From contig JBGAQH010000004.1 in the NCBI GenBank assembly GCA_044220875.1, positions 124,001 to 188,000 of the forward strand: a stretch of 64,000 bases of DNA, in the 5' to 3' direction. Below the pieces are notes generated by a model that did no database searches, was not told the DNA's origin, and saw only the letters and a list, made by a program, of their open reading frames with translations. The position numbers and the translations under genes were made by a program. Shown here piece by piece: positions 34,347 to 45,438 of the stretch (positions are counted from its first letter, which is position 1; each line of letters begins with the position of its first letter). The stretch comes from JAEUIT01 sp044220875 (GTDB taxonomy: Bacteria > Planctomycetota > Phycisphaerae > Phycisphaerales > SM1A02).

Positions 34347-34391
34347 TGGCGTCCACTCCGGTGCGACCCCCCTCATGCGACACCTCCCGAC

Positions 34392-36344
<1,953 letters not shown>

Positions 36345-36362
36345 ATCGCGAGTGTAGCCGCG

Positions 36363-37256
36363 TCAATCCCACTGCAACGTGGGAACGCCGTCCCGCATCA
36401 ACTGGGTAAAGGCGAGCACCGCGTCGCCGCCGTCGGGATCGGTGTCCATCGCATAGGCGTTGTCGGGCGAGCCGTTCTCGAGCTGCAGGCCCTTCGCGTT
36501 GAAGTCCTTCGTGCACTCGACGTGTCCGTCGCCGAAGACCTGGAAGCCGGCCCAGGTGTTGTCGCGGCCGTAGGTGAGACTCTGGGGATTGGGCTTGCCG
36601 TAGGCCGGCCCGCGAGTGCCGAGGATCGGGAATCGCGTGTCGAGCTTCACGTCCGTCCAGAACTTCGCGCGAGTGCCGCAGAGGGGCACGTGGGCGAAGG
36701 AGACGTTCGAGACCTTGTTGAGATCGGCCTTGAACTTCGGATCCCAGAAGGTGCCGTCCGAGGCCTTCACGACGTTGAAGTCGTAGGAGTCGATCTGGTA
36801 GACGTTGGGGTTGCGCTCATTCTTCGAGATGAGCATCGACGGCTCGGCGAAGTGTTCGGCGACGAGCAGCGAGTAGATGTTCGCCGTATTGTCGAGGCTC
36901 GTGGTCGTTGCCTTGGAGCGTTCGCTCGGCGTCGGCGCACCCTTCAGTCCGTTGTTCTGGCCGGCGATGAAGCAGCTGATGGCCAGCTGCTGAAGACCGA
37001 CCTGATCCTGCATGCTGAAGGCCGAGCCGGACGTGGTGTTCCCCGCGCCAGTCACGGCGACGTTGAGGGAACTCATGAGCACCGCGAAGAGGACCACGAT
37101 GATCGCCATCGTGACGAGGAGTCCGACGAGCCCGGTGCCGCGACGGCGCCGAGCGGCGCTCGTAGGGTCGATCAGCAGAGCGCCGGCTCGGCGAGCAACT
37201 GGGCTCGGGCACGGGCCACCCTGCGAATGGCGCAGACGGGACATTCCTTGCAGCAT
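36363..37256 (-). CDS. Pseudopilin-like protein (atypical type IV pilin N-terminus)
   Basis: 297 residues if started at the ATG at 37256, which has GAGGAGG 7 bases upstream; the start is uncertain. A basic leader 'AARRRRGTGLVGLLVTMAII', continuing 'VVLFAVLMSSLNVAV', has the look of a type IV prepilin cleavage region, but the usual Glu at position 5 is missing. The long globular part ends with 'FQVFGDGHVECTKDF', reminiscent of the 'DGH' motif of planctomycete pilin-like (DUF1559) proteins. It might be a minor pseudopilin of a type II-like secretion system; no other secretion gene is nearby. Confidence 0.6.
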   Translation of the reverse strand: MLQGMSRLRHSQGGPCPSPVARRAGALLIDPTSAARRRRGTGLVGLLVTMAIIVVLFAVLMSSLNVAVTGAGNTTSGSAFSMQDQVGLQQLAISCFIAGQNNGLKGAPTPSERSKATTTSLDNTANIYSLLVAEHFAEPSMLISKNERNPNVYQIDSYDFNVVKASDGTFWDPKFKADLNKVSNVSFAHVPLCGTRAKFWTDVKLDTRFPILGTRGPAYGKPNPQSLTYGRDNTWAGFQVFGDGHVECTKDFNAKGLQLENGSPDNAYAMDTDPDGGDAVLAFTQLMRDGVPTLQWD

Positions 37257-38591
37257 GCGTCGTCCTCCTCGTCGGCAATCGCCGTCGATTCGGAGCGCTC
37301 CACCTGTTGGAGCGCGGCGATTGCGGCAACAAGAAGGTCCCGCGCCTGGGGCTTTCGAGCAAGTCCCTCGGCGACATATGGTCCAAAGGAAGTGCGGCTC
37401 GGGCGCCCTGCCTGCCACTCCCAGCTGGGTGCGGGCGGTGTGGGGAGATCGAGATCGTCTGGACGCGCGCACCCCGTCGGGGTGAGGGAACGGAGGTTGG
37501 AAGGGGAAGGCTGCAGGGGTCGGGCCGTCGAGGGCCGACGAAGAGAGACGCGATCGTCTGGGCTGCTGTGGGTGCGCTTGAATTCCACGCTGTTCCGCTC
37601 CTTGCCACCGGCCTCGGCTCGGTGTGGGTGTGACTCGGCGACCACCGCGCGGCCCGGTTCGGCGGGCGGCGGCGCGTCATGGGTGCTGTCGGGATCGGCG
37701 ACGGTCGCGGAACGGGATGCGGAGACGACCCCCGGGAGCGTGCGGCAACTGCCACAGCGCATCGTCACGGGCGGACGCCCGGACGTCTCGATTCCTCGCA
37801 TCCGATTCGCTCGCCGCGGATCGTTCGGTTCCTCTGGCTGCGTCAACAACTCGTGAGCGGTCCGCTCGTTTCGGGCAAATACTCAATACCGAAGATTCTG
37901 CGTCAACAAGGCTTGGGCGTCGTTGCGGGTTTCGCAAACGCACGCACTGCGGCGACTGCGCTGCTGGGAGTTTCACCAATCGTTCGGGCAATCGACCGGC
38001 CGAGCGCTCGACGTTGAAACGATCGTGCGGGGCGGTGCTTCTCTTCCCGCCCCGCAGGCAAGGATGCCGCGGGACCGGAGGCGGACTCACATCCGCCACG
38101 CAGAACCTGCAGGGACGCTCTGGCGCCAGGGACGGCGTGGAGCTCAACTGCGAGACCACCAACGCCACACGACGGCTGCCCAGCGCTCCGGGACCACCAC
38201 CACGGAGGGACGTCTCCTCGCAACGAGGACGACTCCCTCTGGAGCGCCCGGGCACCGTCGATGGCGCGACGCCTGACACCACCGCGCTCACTCTCCCGGG
38301 GAGTCCTGGCCCTGCCTCATCCAGGCTCCCCCTTCTCTTCCTTCGGTGAACGCCATAGAGAGCGGGACGGATGAGCGAGCCGCATGGTGCGGCGTCCGAC
38401 AGCGGCGATCGGCCTGTGCCCTCGCAGCCGATCGATCCCGATCGATCCCGATCGATCCTGGTTCCCGTCAACTCCCACTCGCTGGCCACGCCCGGGCTGG
38501 CGCCGAGCCCGATGCACGCAACGACCCCGCCGCAGAAGGGTCGCGGCTTCCTGCTTGGCTCGGCCCGCATGGCCCCGCAAGGACGCATCTG
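37257..38591. other. 1.3-kb stretch without a recognisable gene
   Basis: Open frames are present on both strands, but their translations are Arg/Ser/Pro-rich and unlike any family. The best is the minus-strand end at 37172-37360 ('DLLVAAIAALQQVERS', 'ACCKECPVCAIRRVARA'), a possible small cysteine-motif protein overlapping the pseudopilin start, but it has no clear start codon. Other contents are two CTGCGTCAACAA copies (37840, 37901), less GC-rich DNA around 37870-37920, and three tandem GATCGATCCC units at about 38430-38459. Confidence 0.45.
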
Positions 38592-38996
38592 ATGCACTAC
38601 CGCTCACACCATCGCCGTCCCGTCGATTCCAGCACCGATCGCCGACGCCACCCGCGTGCCGTGGCGCGACGTCGCCGTTCATCGCTCGAGGAAACCGATG
38701 CTTCGCTCTTCGCCCCCCCCTTCGGCCGAAGCGGCTTTCTCGCGGCGTGGCTCGATGGCCTCGAGCCGCTGCTCCGAACGTGGCTGCTCGCGAGCGTGCG
38801 CCGCGAGGCGATCGCGAGGGCGGAGGACGATGCCGGGGAGCCGATCGAGGAGTGCGCCGCCGACGTTCTGCTCGAGGCCTGCGCCGAGGCACATGACCTG
38901 ACGCAGGATGAGCTTCATTGGCTCATCCCGACGATTGAGGAGGAGTGCAAACGGTACGTGCGCGACGTGCTCCGATTCCGGCGACGGCCCACCTGA
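38592..38996 (+). CDS. Hypothetical 134-residue protein
   Basis: From the ATG at 38592 with AAGGA 8 bases upstream. The first 35 residues are basic and disordered. The rest is a compact helical, acidic domain ('GFLAAWLDGLEPLLRTWLLA', 'IEECAADVLLEACAEAHDL', 'LIPTIEEECKRYVRDVLRF'). I do not recognise the family. The amino-acid pattern and ribosome site favour a real gene. It converges on the lipoprotein gene at 39067. Confidence 0.5.
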   Translation: MHYRSHHRRPVDSSTDRRRHPRAVARRRRSSLEETDASLFAPPFGRSGFLAAWLDGLEPLLRTWLLASVRREAIARAEDDAGEPIEECAADVLLEACAEAHDLTQDELHWLIPTIEEECKRYVRDVLRFRRRPT

Positions 38997-39066
38997 CAGC
39001 CGTCCGGACGACGTCGATCCCGTCAACCACGATGCGCCGTGCGAGGGCGCCGTCCGAGGGCGCCGT

Positions 39067-39624
39067 TCAGCGCGTGCCGGTCGAACGCTGCTTGCCAGCC
39101 TCCGGGAGCGCGTCAAGCTGCCGCTTGAAGCGAACGAGGGCCGCACGCTCAAAGGCCTCGCGGAGCGGCGCGAGCGAGGGGCATCGGCCCTCAAGCGCAA
39201 AGGACCGACTCACCGCGGGCGAGGCGTACTCGATCGTGGTGAAGAGCGACTCGCTTCCGTCCACGAGTTCGGGCGCGCACGCTGGTCCACCCGAGGCCAG
39301 TTGTGCGCCGTCCGCCGCGGTGAGAATGGCTGCGATCTCCTCTGCCGACGGCTGTCCCACCCAATCGGTCTGGTGCATCAGGGCCACCTTGCCGCCGCCC
39401 ACCTTGAGCGATCCGTCGGGATACAGCTCGTAGCGCCGAAAGATCGACTGGGGAGGGTTGCGCTCCTCGAAGAGAATCGCAACGCCGCGCGTCGGTGACG
39501 TCGCGTCCGCATCTCCGGCCTTCATCGTCATCGGCGCGGCACAGCCAACGATCGTGAGGGTGAAACAGCCGAGAAGTCCGACGGTAGCGCGGCGGCGGAG
39601 TGAGCGATGGAAGAGCGAGAGCAT
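39067..39624 (-). CDS. Hypothetical lipoprotein
   Basis: 185 residues. The signal 'VGLLGCFTLTIVGCAAP' has a lipobox (IVGC, Cys28). The mature part contains 'FRRYELYPDGSLKVGGGKVA', 'SAEEIAAILTAADGAQL' and 'TTIEYASPAVSRSFALEG', a small alpha/beta domain seen as short conserved blocks also in the next gene upstream ('YIVFPDGSMHGDRGR', 'SRESMADLWLLLGQSG'). The two are probably paralogues in one transcript (53-bp gap). Function unknown; outer-membrane or periplasmic location expected. Confidence 0.65.
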   Translation of the reverse strand: MLSLFHRSLRRRATVGLLGCFTLTIVGCAAPMTMKAGDADATSPTRGVAILFEERNPPQSIFRRYELYPDGSLKVGGGKVALMHQTDWVGQPSAEEIAAILTAADGAQLASGGPACAPELVDGSESLFTTIEYASPAVSRSFALEGRCPSLAPLREAFERAALVRFKRQLDALPEAGKQRSTGTR

Positions 39625-39677
39625 GACGGACCTGTGCAGGACGATGATGCGAACGTGGCGAGCGCCAGGCGGGTGTG

Positions 39678-40580
39678 TCAGCGCGACGGCGCCGGCGATG
39701 TCGCCTGCGATGTCGGGGGCACCGGCACTGCGGGCGCGTTGCGGTACCGTGCGTAGGGATCGGGCCCGAGGTCATAGCGAACCGGCTGAATCGTGGTCTC
39801 GAGCGGAGGGTCGTCCGTGGCCCACGCAAGGCGGGCGATCGATCGCACCACGCGCGTCATGGCCGGATCGGGGGCATCGGCCGGCGTACGGCGAATGAAC
39901 GTACCGGTCACGCCACGAGCGTGCACGGTCAGGATGGTCAGCACTTCGGCCGGAGCTGGTGCGAGCAGCTCGGGATTGCCGCCAAACCCCGTTTCGCGCA
40001 GGTCGCTGAAGCCCGATTGCCCAAGCAGGAGCCAGAGATCAGCCATCGATTCGCGCGAGAGCGTGCGGATCCGGCCGGGGCGTGTGCGCACCTCGATCGT
40101 CCGGCCGCGATCCCCGTGCATCGAACCGTCGGGGAAGACGATGTACTTGCTTCGCGCGAGGTGCGCTTCCGAACGGCCTCGCATCTGGGTGCCGGGGAGA
40201 ATGGTCACGTCGACGGTAAGGTCGTCGGGCATCTCACCGAAGCTGTCGGTCGCCGTCCCTGGCCGAGGCGTCGAGGCCGCCTGCGGCTGGTCCGCGGACG
40301 GATTCGCCGGGATGCTCGCAGGGATCGCCGCCTCCGTTCCAGGCCGGGCTGTGGCGGTGGTCGATTCGCTGGCGCATCCGACGAGGGTCGCGAGCGCGGT
40401 GAGGCCCAACGCGATGCCCCACGCGCGTCCCACGTCCGAGAGCGAACCCCGTCGCGCGACGGCGGTGCGTGTGGACCCGCCAAACCGCCGCGTCGCCGCC
40501 GAGTGAGCGGCCGTCGAACGATGCGATTCGATGGGCACGGCGGTCCGGTCGCGTCGAGGGCGAGCGTGCGTGAAGGCCAT
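39678..40580 (-). CDS. Hypothetical lipoprotein, paralogue of the following gene
   Basis: 300 residues from the ATG at 40580. A 48-residue basic leader precedes the hydrophobic 'WGIALGLTALATLVGCASES' with lipobox LVGC; a later start would give a more usual signal, but none is evident. A Pro/Ala linker follows. Then comes the shared domain: 'KYIVFPDGSMHGDRGRTIEV', 'ESMADLWLLLGQSGFSDL', 'VLTILTVHARGVTGTFIRR'. The C-terminal 40 residues are proline-rich. It shares fold and strand with the 39067-39624 gene. No function can be assigned. Confidence 0.6.
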   Translation of the reverse strand: MAFTHARPRRDRTAVPIESHRSTAAHSAATRRFGGSTRTAVARRGSLSDVGRAWGIALGLTALATLVGCASESTTATARPGTEAAIPASIPANPSADQPQAASTPRPGTATDSFGEMPDDLTVDVTILPGTQMRGRSEAHLARSKYIVFPDGSMHGDRGRTIEVRTRPGRIRTLSRESMADLWLLLGQSGFSDLRETGFGGNPELLAPAPAEVLTILTVHARGVTGTFIRRTPADAPDPAMTRVVRSIARLAWATDDPPLETTIQPVRYDLGPDPYARYRNAPAVPVPPTSQATSPAPSR

Positions 40581-40933
40581 GGGCCGAAGGGTAGCACGAA
40601 GCGATCCGGAGGGGATTCGCTCGAACGGATGCATCGAGGCTGGAGACGCCAAGGGCTCTTCCCGCGACCACCTTGGAGTACGCTACGGAGTCGAGACGAT
40701 CCGCGCAGCTTCTGGTTGTGTGGAGGGTTCGACGGGAGTGCCGCGAGGCACCCCCCGTGCCGCAATCCGTCATGATCGCGCCGGCGTGGCGCTGGCCATC
40801 GACGGCATTCGGCCTCTCGCCCCCGCCGTCTGACCGCGTCCTCCCACCAACGGCCCCCGTCGTCGTCACGGACGAGCGAACACGGGACCGCGAAGCCCAC
40901 CGACCCACTGCCGGGACCCCGGCCCCTTCCGCG

Positions 40934-43027
40934 ATGCGAACCAGCGTCACTTGGCTCAACGACTATCTCTCTCCGCCCGCCACCGCCGAGGAGCAGGCAG
41001 AGCTGCTCACCAATGCGGGCTTTCCGCTCGACGGAAAGGACACCGCCGAGAACGGCGAGCCGTGGCAGGAGATCGAGATCACCAGCAACCGAGGCGACTG
41101 CCTCTGCCATCTGGGATTCGCCCGCGAGGTCTGCGCGACGAGCGGACGATCGCTTGTGTTCGCACCCAAGCCGGTGAAGGCGACCGGACCATCCGCGGCG
41201 TCGATCATCAAGGTCACCAACGCCCGACCGGACCTCTGCCCGCTGTACACCGCGCGGGTCATTCGAGGGGTGACGGTGAAGGCTTCGCCCGAATGGCTGC
41301 AGCGAAGGCTTGTCGCCGTGGGCCTTGTCCCGCGCAACAACCTTGTGGATGCGACGAACTTCGTTCTGTTCGAACTCGGTCAGCCGACCCACGTCTTCGA
41401 CCTTGCGCTCTTGGGCGGCAACGAGATCAACGTCCGCATGGCCCGCGAGAAGGAGCCGTTTCTTCCGATCGGCGAGGGCGCCGCGGAGATCGCCCTTCGA
41501 TCGAGCGACCTCGTGATCGCCGACCGCGATCGGGCCGTTGCGATCGCCGGCGTGAAGGGCGGAGCGCTGACCGCCGTACGGGAGTCGACCACGGACATCC
41601 TCCTTGAGGCGGCCACCTTCAACCCCGTCGCGGTGCGGGCGACCTCCCGCGCGCTTCGCATCAGCAGCGATTCCTCCTACCGATTCGAGCGCGGCGTACA
41701 CCCGGCCGAAGTCAATCCCGCGGCCGACCGGTTGGTCGAGCTCATCCTCGACCTCGCGGGAGGCCACCTGTGCGAGGGCGTGGTGAGCGCGGGGAGCGCC
41801 ATCGAATCGCCGCGTCGGGTGACCATGCGGGCCACGCGATGCCGGAGCGTGCTCGGGATCGACCTGTCGGCCGCGATCATGGCCCAGCGCCTCGCCGCCC
41901 TCGGATTCGCCCCGACCATCGGCGGGCCGAGCGGCGACGAGCGAATCGAATGCACGATCCCGCCCCGCCGCATCGACGTCGAGCGCGAGATCGATGTCAT
42001 CGAGGAAGTGTGTCGGACGCATGGACTGAAGCACATTCATGTTGCCGATGCCATTCCCATTCGCGTGGCCCCGGTGCAGTCCCACATCGCCGCAGCGAGA
42101 GCGACCAAGGACCTGTTGGCCGGACTCGGACTTGTCGAGTGCGTGACGCACACGCTGGTGGCCGATGCGATGGCGACGCCATTCCTGCCCAACGACGGAA
42201 CGGCGGTCGGGACGCTCTCGGTCGACGACGAGCGTGCCGGCGGCGAGCCGACGCTGCGACCGAGCGTCCTGCCGAGCCTTCTCCGCGTTCGTCGCCACAA
42301 TCTCGACGGCGGCATTGCCCAGCTCGATCTCTTCGAGTGCGCGGCGCAGTTCCAGCTCACGGCGACCGGCGCAGCGGGCAGCGGAACCGGACAGGGCCAT
42401 CGGGAGACCGCGGTCGTCGCCATGCTGATCGACGGCGTGAGCACCGCTGCCGCGGATCGCGACCTCTGTTACCGACGGTGCCGCGGCATCGTTGAGCGCA
42501 TCGCCCGGCTCCTCGGCGGGCCGCGGGCCACCGTGAGCGTCGATCCGTCGAACGGTGCCCCGTGGCTATCGCCCGGCGGCCGAGTCCGGATCAACGGCGT
42601 CGACGTGGGCACCATTGGGCTCATCGCGACGCCCGTCCTGACCCAGTTCGGGCTCGAGCGTCCGATCGCCGCCGCCGAGCTGTCGCTCACAGGCCTGTAC
42701 CAGTCGTATCCCCCCGACACCCGTGCGACTGCGACGCCGGCGTTCCCGGCCATCGACCGCGACATCTCCGCCATCGTCGAGGAGCGCGTCTCCTGGAAGG
42801 AGATGACAAGCCTCGTGGACGGACTCGGCCTGGCCCACCAGGAGAGCGTGGCCCACGTTGCGACGTATCGCGGCAAGCAGATCGGGGCTGGCAGGAAGTC
42901 GGTCACGATGCGTCTCCTGTTCCGCGCCCAGGACCGGACGCTGCGAAGCGAGGAAGTGGACACCCAAGTGAACGCAGCGGTAAATGCCCTGCGAGAACGG
43001 CTCGGCGCCGAGGTTCGCTCCGCATGA
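40934..43027 (+). CDS. pheT: Phenylalanyl-tRNA synthetase beta subunit, short form
   Basis: 697 residues from the ATG at 40934 ('MRTSVTWLNDYLSPPATAEE'). The B3/B4, B5 and C-terminal ferredoxin-like anticodon-binding (FDX-ACB) domains are present ('LVDATNFVLFELGQPTHVFD', 'RRIDVEREIDVIEEVCRTHG', 'PAIDRDISAIVEERVSW'). The usual PheT is about 800 residues. Here 'NAGFPLDGKDTAENGEPW' runs directly into 'EIEITSNRGDCLCHL', so the roughly 110-residue EMAP-like tRNA-binding domain normally inserted at this point is missing. The subunit helps PheS charge tRNA-Phe and carries editing. pheS is not adjacent. It shares ATGA with the next gene. Confidence 0.93.
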   Translation: MRTSVTWLNDYLSPPATAEEQAELLTNAGFPLDGKDTAENGEPWQEIEITSNRGDCLCHLGFAREVCATSGRSLVFAPKPVKATGPSAASIIKVTNARPDLCPLYTARVIRGVTVKASPEWLQRRLVAVGLVPRNNLVDATNFVLFELGQPTHVFDLALLGGNEINVRMAREKEPFLPIGEGAAEIALRSSDLVIADRDRAVAIAGVKGGALTAVRESTTDILLEAATFNPVAVRATSRALRISSDSSYRFERGVHPAEVNPAADRLVELILDLAGGHLCEGVVSAGSAIESPRRVTMRATRCRSVLGIDLSAAIMAQRLAALGFAPTIGGPSGDERIECTIPPRRIDVEREIDVIEEVCRTHGLKHIHVADAIPIRVAPVQSHIAAARATKDLLAGLGLVECVTHTLVADAMATPFLPNDGTAVGTLSVDDERAGGEPTLRPSVLPSLLRVRRHNLDGGIAQLDLFECAAQFQLTATGAAGSGTGQGHRETAVVAMLIDGVSTAAADRDLCYRRCRGIVERIARLLGGPRATVSVDPSNGAPWLSPGGRVRINGVDVGTIGLIATPVLTQFGLERPIAAAELSLTGLYQSYPPDTRATATPAFPAIDRDISAIVEERVSWKEMTSLVDGLGLAHQESVAHVATYRGKQIGAGRKSVTMRLLFRAQDRTLRSEEVDTQVNAAVNALRERLGAEVRSA

Positions 43028-43680
43028 AATCCCCCACCACCAGCGTCCCGTCGGAGACCGCCCCCCTCGACTTCGCCGCCCAAAGCGTTCGCGGCTTCTG
43101 CGACGCGCTTGCAGCGAAGACGGCGACGCCGGGCGGTGGCGCCGTCGCAGGCGTCACCGCGGCCCACGCGGCGGCGCTGCTTGCGATGGTCGTCGAGTAT
43201 TCGATCGGCAAGCCCTCGTTTGCGACGCATGAGGAGGAGGGACCGGCGATCCTCGCCTCGCTTCGATCCTCGATCACCAAATGCCTCGCCGCGGCGAACG
43301 GGGATGCGGCGGCGTATGGCGTGCTGAACAGGCTGTGGAAGCGACCCGCGGGCGATCCGGAGCGAACGGCAGGTTGGTCAAAGGCCGTCCAGGACGCGAT
43401 CGACGCGCCCCTTCTGATTGTGCGGCTCGCTGCGGAAATCGCCGGCCGGAGCCGGGATCTGGCAGGACATACGGCGAAGCACCTCGACAGCGACTTGGCG
43501 ATCGCCGCGGACCTTTCCGGCTGCGCAGCCCGCGCTGCGGCATGGAACGTCCGCGTCAACCTGCCCAACGTCAGCGAGTCCGACCGCCGCGTGGCCATCG
43601 GTCGCGACTTGGACGAACTGCTCGCGATCATCGCCGAGGACATTGCGATCACCGATCGCCTGCTGTCGGCGCGGCGATAG
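43024..43680 (+). CDS. Cyclodeaminase/cyclohydrolase (FTCD_C) family protein
   Basis: 218 residues. The helical FTCD_C fold is recognisable from 'GFCDALAAKTATPGGGAVAG', 'AAHAAALLAMVVEYSIGKP' and the C-terminal 'NVRVNLPNVSESD'. Homologues are formiminotetrahydrofolate cyclodeaminase or methenyl-THF cyclohydrolase (FchA), acting in one-carbon folate metabolism. It starts within the pheT stop (ATGA, 43024-43027), so translation is coupled. The pairing with pheT has no obvious metabolic logic. The exact substrate is uncertain. Confidence 0.82.
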   Translation: MKSPTTSVPSETAPLDFAAQSVRGFCDALAAKTATPGGGAVAGVTAAHAAALLAMVVEYSIGKPSFATHEEEGPAILASLRSSITKCLAAANGDAAAYGVLNRLWKRPAGDPERTAGWSKAVQDAIDAPLLIVRLAAEIAGRSRDLAGHTAKHLDSDLAIAADLSGCAARAAAWNVRVNLPNVSESDRRVAIGRDLDELLAIIAEDIAITDRLLSARR

Positions 43681-43750
43681 GCCTCTCGGCGCGCGACGGA
43701 CCACGGCGCTCGGTGACCTTGAGGACAGGCTCGGCTCCCACGTCCGGTCG

Positions 43751-44641
43751 TTACGCTCGGCATGCGGATGCGGCCCCCCTTTCGCACCGGGCAGGCACCA
43801 GCGGCTCGTTCAAGACACCGACCGCGAGGCGCTGCAACGCATCGAATCGCTCGTCGCCAAGAAGCTCCCTGAGCGCCGCCGAGCGTGGGCGCGATGATCG
43901 CGGCGTGATGGAGGCGCGTCGGAGTTCTCCGACGAGCGCCGCGACGTCGGCGGCACTGGCACGGGAGCGGAAGGCGGCTGAAACGGCCGCGAGCGGCATG
44001 CGACTTCCGACGCGGTGCCGCTCTTCCGACCACGCAAGAAAGAGCAGGAGGGTCGCCGCGATGGGCGCCGGATCCTCCGTTGCCGACGTTCGCATCGTCA
44101 CCTGCGCGGGACCGATCGGGATCTCGCGCCCAACCATCGCCCGCCGCCGTCGCGCCACCCAGCCGATGAGCGCGCGCCGATACCGAACGTCGTCCGCGAG
44201 CGTTGCTCGGGCCCGCAGCGGATGAACGCGCATGTCGTGGGGATGCAGCACGCCCGGCGACTCCGCATGAGCGAAGAGATTTCGCGCGGCCCGCAGCGCC
44301 CGAATCCGGCGGCACGCCTCCTCGTCACTCCACTGCGCCGCAGCGTCGCCCCGACAGCGGAGTACGAGGGCGACCGCATGGTCACTCACCGCGACGGCAA
44401 GCAGATCAACGGCAAAAACCGCGGCCAACGTCACGGCCCGTTCGCGCAATGCCCGAGCCCACCACTGGTGCTCGATCGGTCCGCACGCCGCGATCGGATG
44501 GATCGAGCAGACGGTTCGGTCGCGTCGGCGCTGCGGCGGCTCGGGCATCGCCCGTTCTCGTTCGATTCGCGGCATGGGACAACATTCCGCACCGGCCTTG
44601 TCGCTGCCGGAGCGGTCCCGTCGAGAGATGAAGATCGACAT
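43751..44641 (-). CDS. Hypothetical protein
   Basis: Up to 296 residues; starts at 44641, 44575 or 44548 are all possible and none has a strong ribosome site. The central part is helical with hydrophobic runs ('RAVTLAAVFAVDLLAVAVSD', 'PAPIAATLLLFLAWSEE') and 'ALRELLGDERFDALQRLAVG' near the end. I do not recognise it, though codon use looks coding. A degenerate GGACAGGCTCGGCTCCCACGTCC (43733-43755) touches its 3' end and recalls the family B repeat. Confidence 0.5.
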   Translation of the reverse strand: MSIFISRRDRSGSDKAGAECCPMPRIERERAMPEPPQRRRDRTVCSIHPIAACGPIEHQWWARALRERAVTLAAVFAVDLLAVAVSDHAVALVLRCRGDAAAQWSDEEACRRIRALRAARNLFAHAESPGVLHPHDMRVHPLRARATLADDVRYRRALIGWVARRRRAMVGREIPIGPAQVTMRTSATEDPAPIAATLLLFLAWSEERHRVGSRMPLAAVSAAFRSRASAADVAALVGELRRASITPRSSRPRSAALRELLGDERFDALQRLAVGVLNEPLVPARCERGAASACRA

Positions 44642-44697
44642 GCCCCGACACTACCGCGCGTGAAGAGCGGCTCTCTGTTTTCGCCGACGGTTGGCGA

Positions 44698-45321
44698 TCA
44701 TTTTTTGCATCGAACGTATCCACACGCGGCGTGGCTCCTTGGCGTACGACGAAGGAGCCACACGAGAACCAGCACGAGCGAACACGGGACACCGATCCAG
44801 AGCACCTCCGCGACGAGGACTTCGCCCATGTACGCGGTGAAGAGGTGTCGCACGCCGATCATCGGCACCGGCAGCGGATTCCACGGCGCGAAGAACCGCT
44901 CTGACGAGAACGGCGCGAACAGCGCGATGCCGTTGCCGCCGTCGGTAAAGAGATCGAGAACGCCGTGGGATGCCGTGGCACACGCCACGAGCGCCGCGAT
45001 GCCCCACGCTCGGAGGCTGGGCAGCGGGGCAACGGCCTTGAAGCCAAGCCATGCCGCAAGCACGCCGACGAGCGCCGCGAAGAGAAACGAATGCATCATC
45101 CCGCGGTGTCCCCACATTCCGTCGGGGTCGACGCCATACACCCGCAGGCCGGTGTCAAGGTCAGGAAGTGCGGCGGAGCATGCGGCAATGAGCAGAAGCC
45201 GCGTGGACGCCGGCGACGGCCACGCTGCCGGCGGCACTGTTGCCGACAGCCGAAAGATCCTTGGACCTGCGGTCGCCGCGGCCGTCAGGCCAACCAGGGC
45301 GTGGGCGAAGACGGTGCACAT
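44698..45321 (-). CDS. YdjM-like membrane-bound metal-dependent hydrolase
   Basis: 207 residues from the ATG at 45321; a TTG at 45360 would add 13. The conserved polar motifs of the family sit between membrane helices: 'SAALPDLDTGLRVYG', 'GHRGMMHSFLFAALVG' and 'ASHGVLDLFTDGGNGIALFA' followed by 'PF'. The Asp and His residues probably bind a metal at the membrane. E. coli YdjM is an SOS-regulated inner membrane protein, and the reaction is unknown. About five helices are visible. It lies 3' of scpA on the same strand. Confidence 0.75.
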   Translation of the reverse strand: MCTVFAHALVGLTAAATAGPRIFRLSATVPPAAWPSPASTRLLLIAACSAALPDLDTGLRVYGVDPDGMWGHRGMMHSFLFAALVGVLAAWLGFKAVAPLPSLRAWGIAALVACATASHGVLDLFTDGGNGIALFAPFSSERFFAPWNPLPVPMIGVRHLFTAYMGEVLVAEVLWIGVPCSLVLVLVWLLRRTPRSHAACGYVRCKK

Positions 45322-45367
45322 GCCGCACTGTTCGCATGGCTCCCGCAGGAGTTTCCGCAAGGGCGCG

Positions 45368-45435
45368 TCAATTCCCCGTCAAGCAATGCCCCGTCAAGCA
45401 ATGCCCCGTCAAGCAATGCTGGGTCAGTCAATGCC
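45368..45435 (+). repeat. 15-bp tandem repeat between scpA and the YdjM-like gene
   Basis: CCCCGTCAAGCAATG occurs three times in direct succession from about 45374 to 45418, with degenerate units on both sides (TCAATTCC, GGTCAGTCAATGCCGGGTCAATT). It lies just past the scpA stop, so it could affect the transcript end. Units are contiguous without spacers, so it is not a CRISPR. Confidence 0.7.
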
Positions 45436-45438
45436 GGG

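Noticed and set aside
37172..37849. Minus-strand frame ending in 'CCKECPVCAIRRVARA'
   Set aside because: Only the last 60 codons look protein-like; there is no credible start, and it overlaps the pseudopilin start. Kept as a remark, not as a gene.
45368..45435. Possible CRISPR array
   Set aside because: Units are 15 bp, contiguous and without unique spacers. No cas gene is present in the window.
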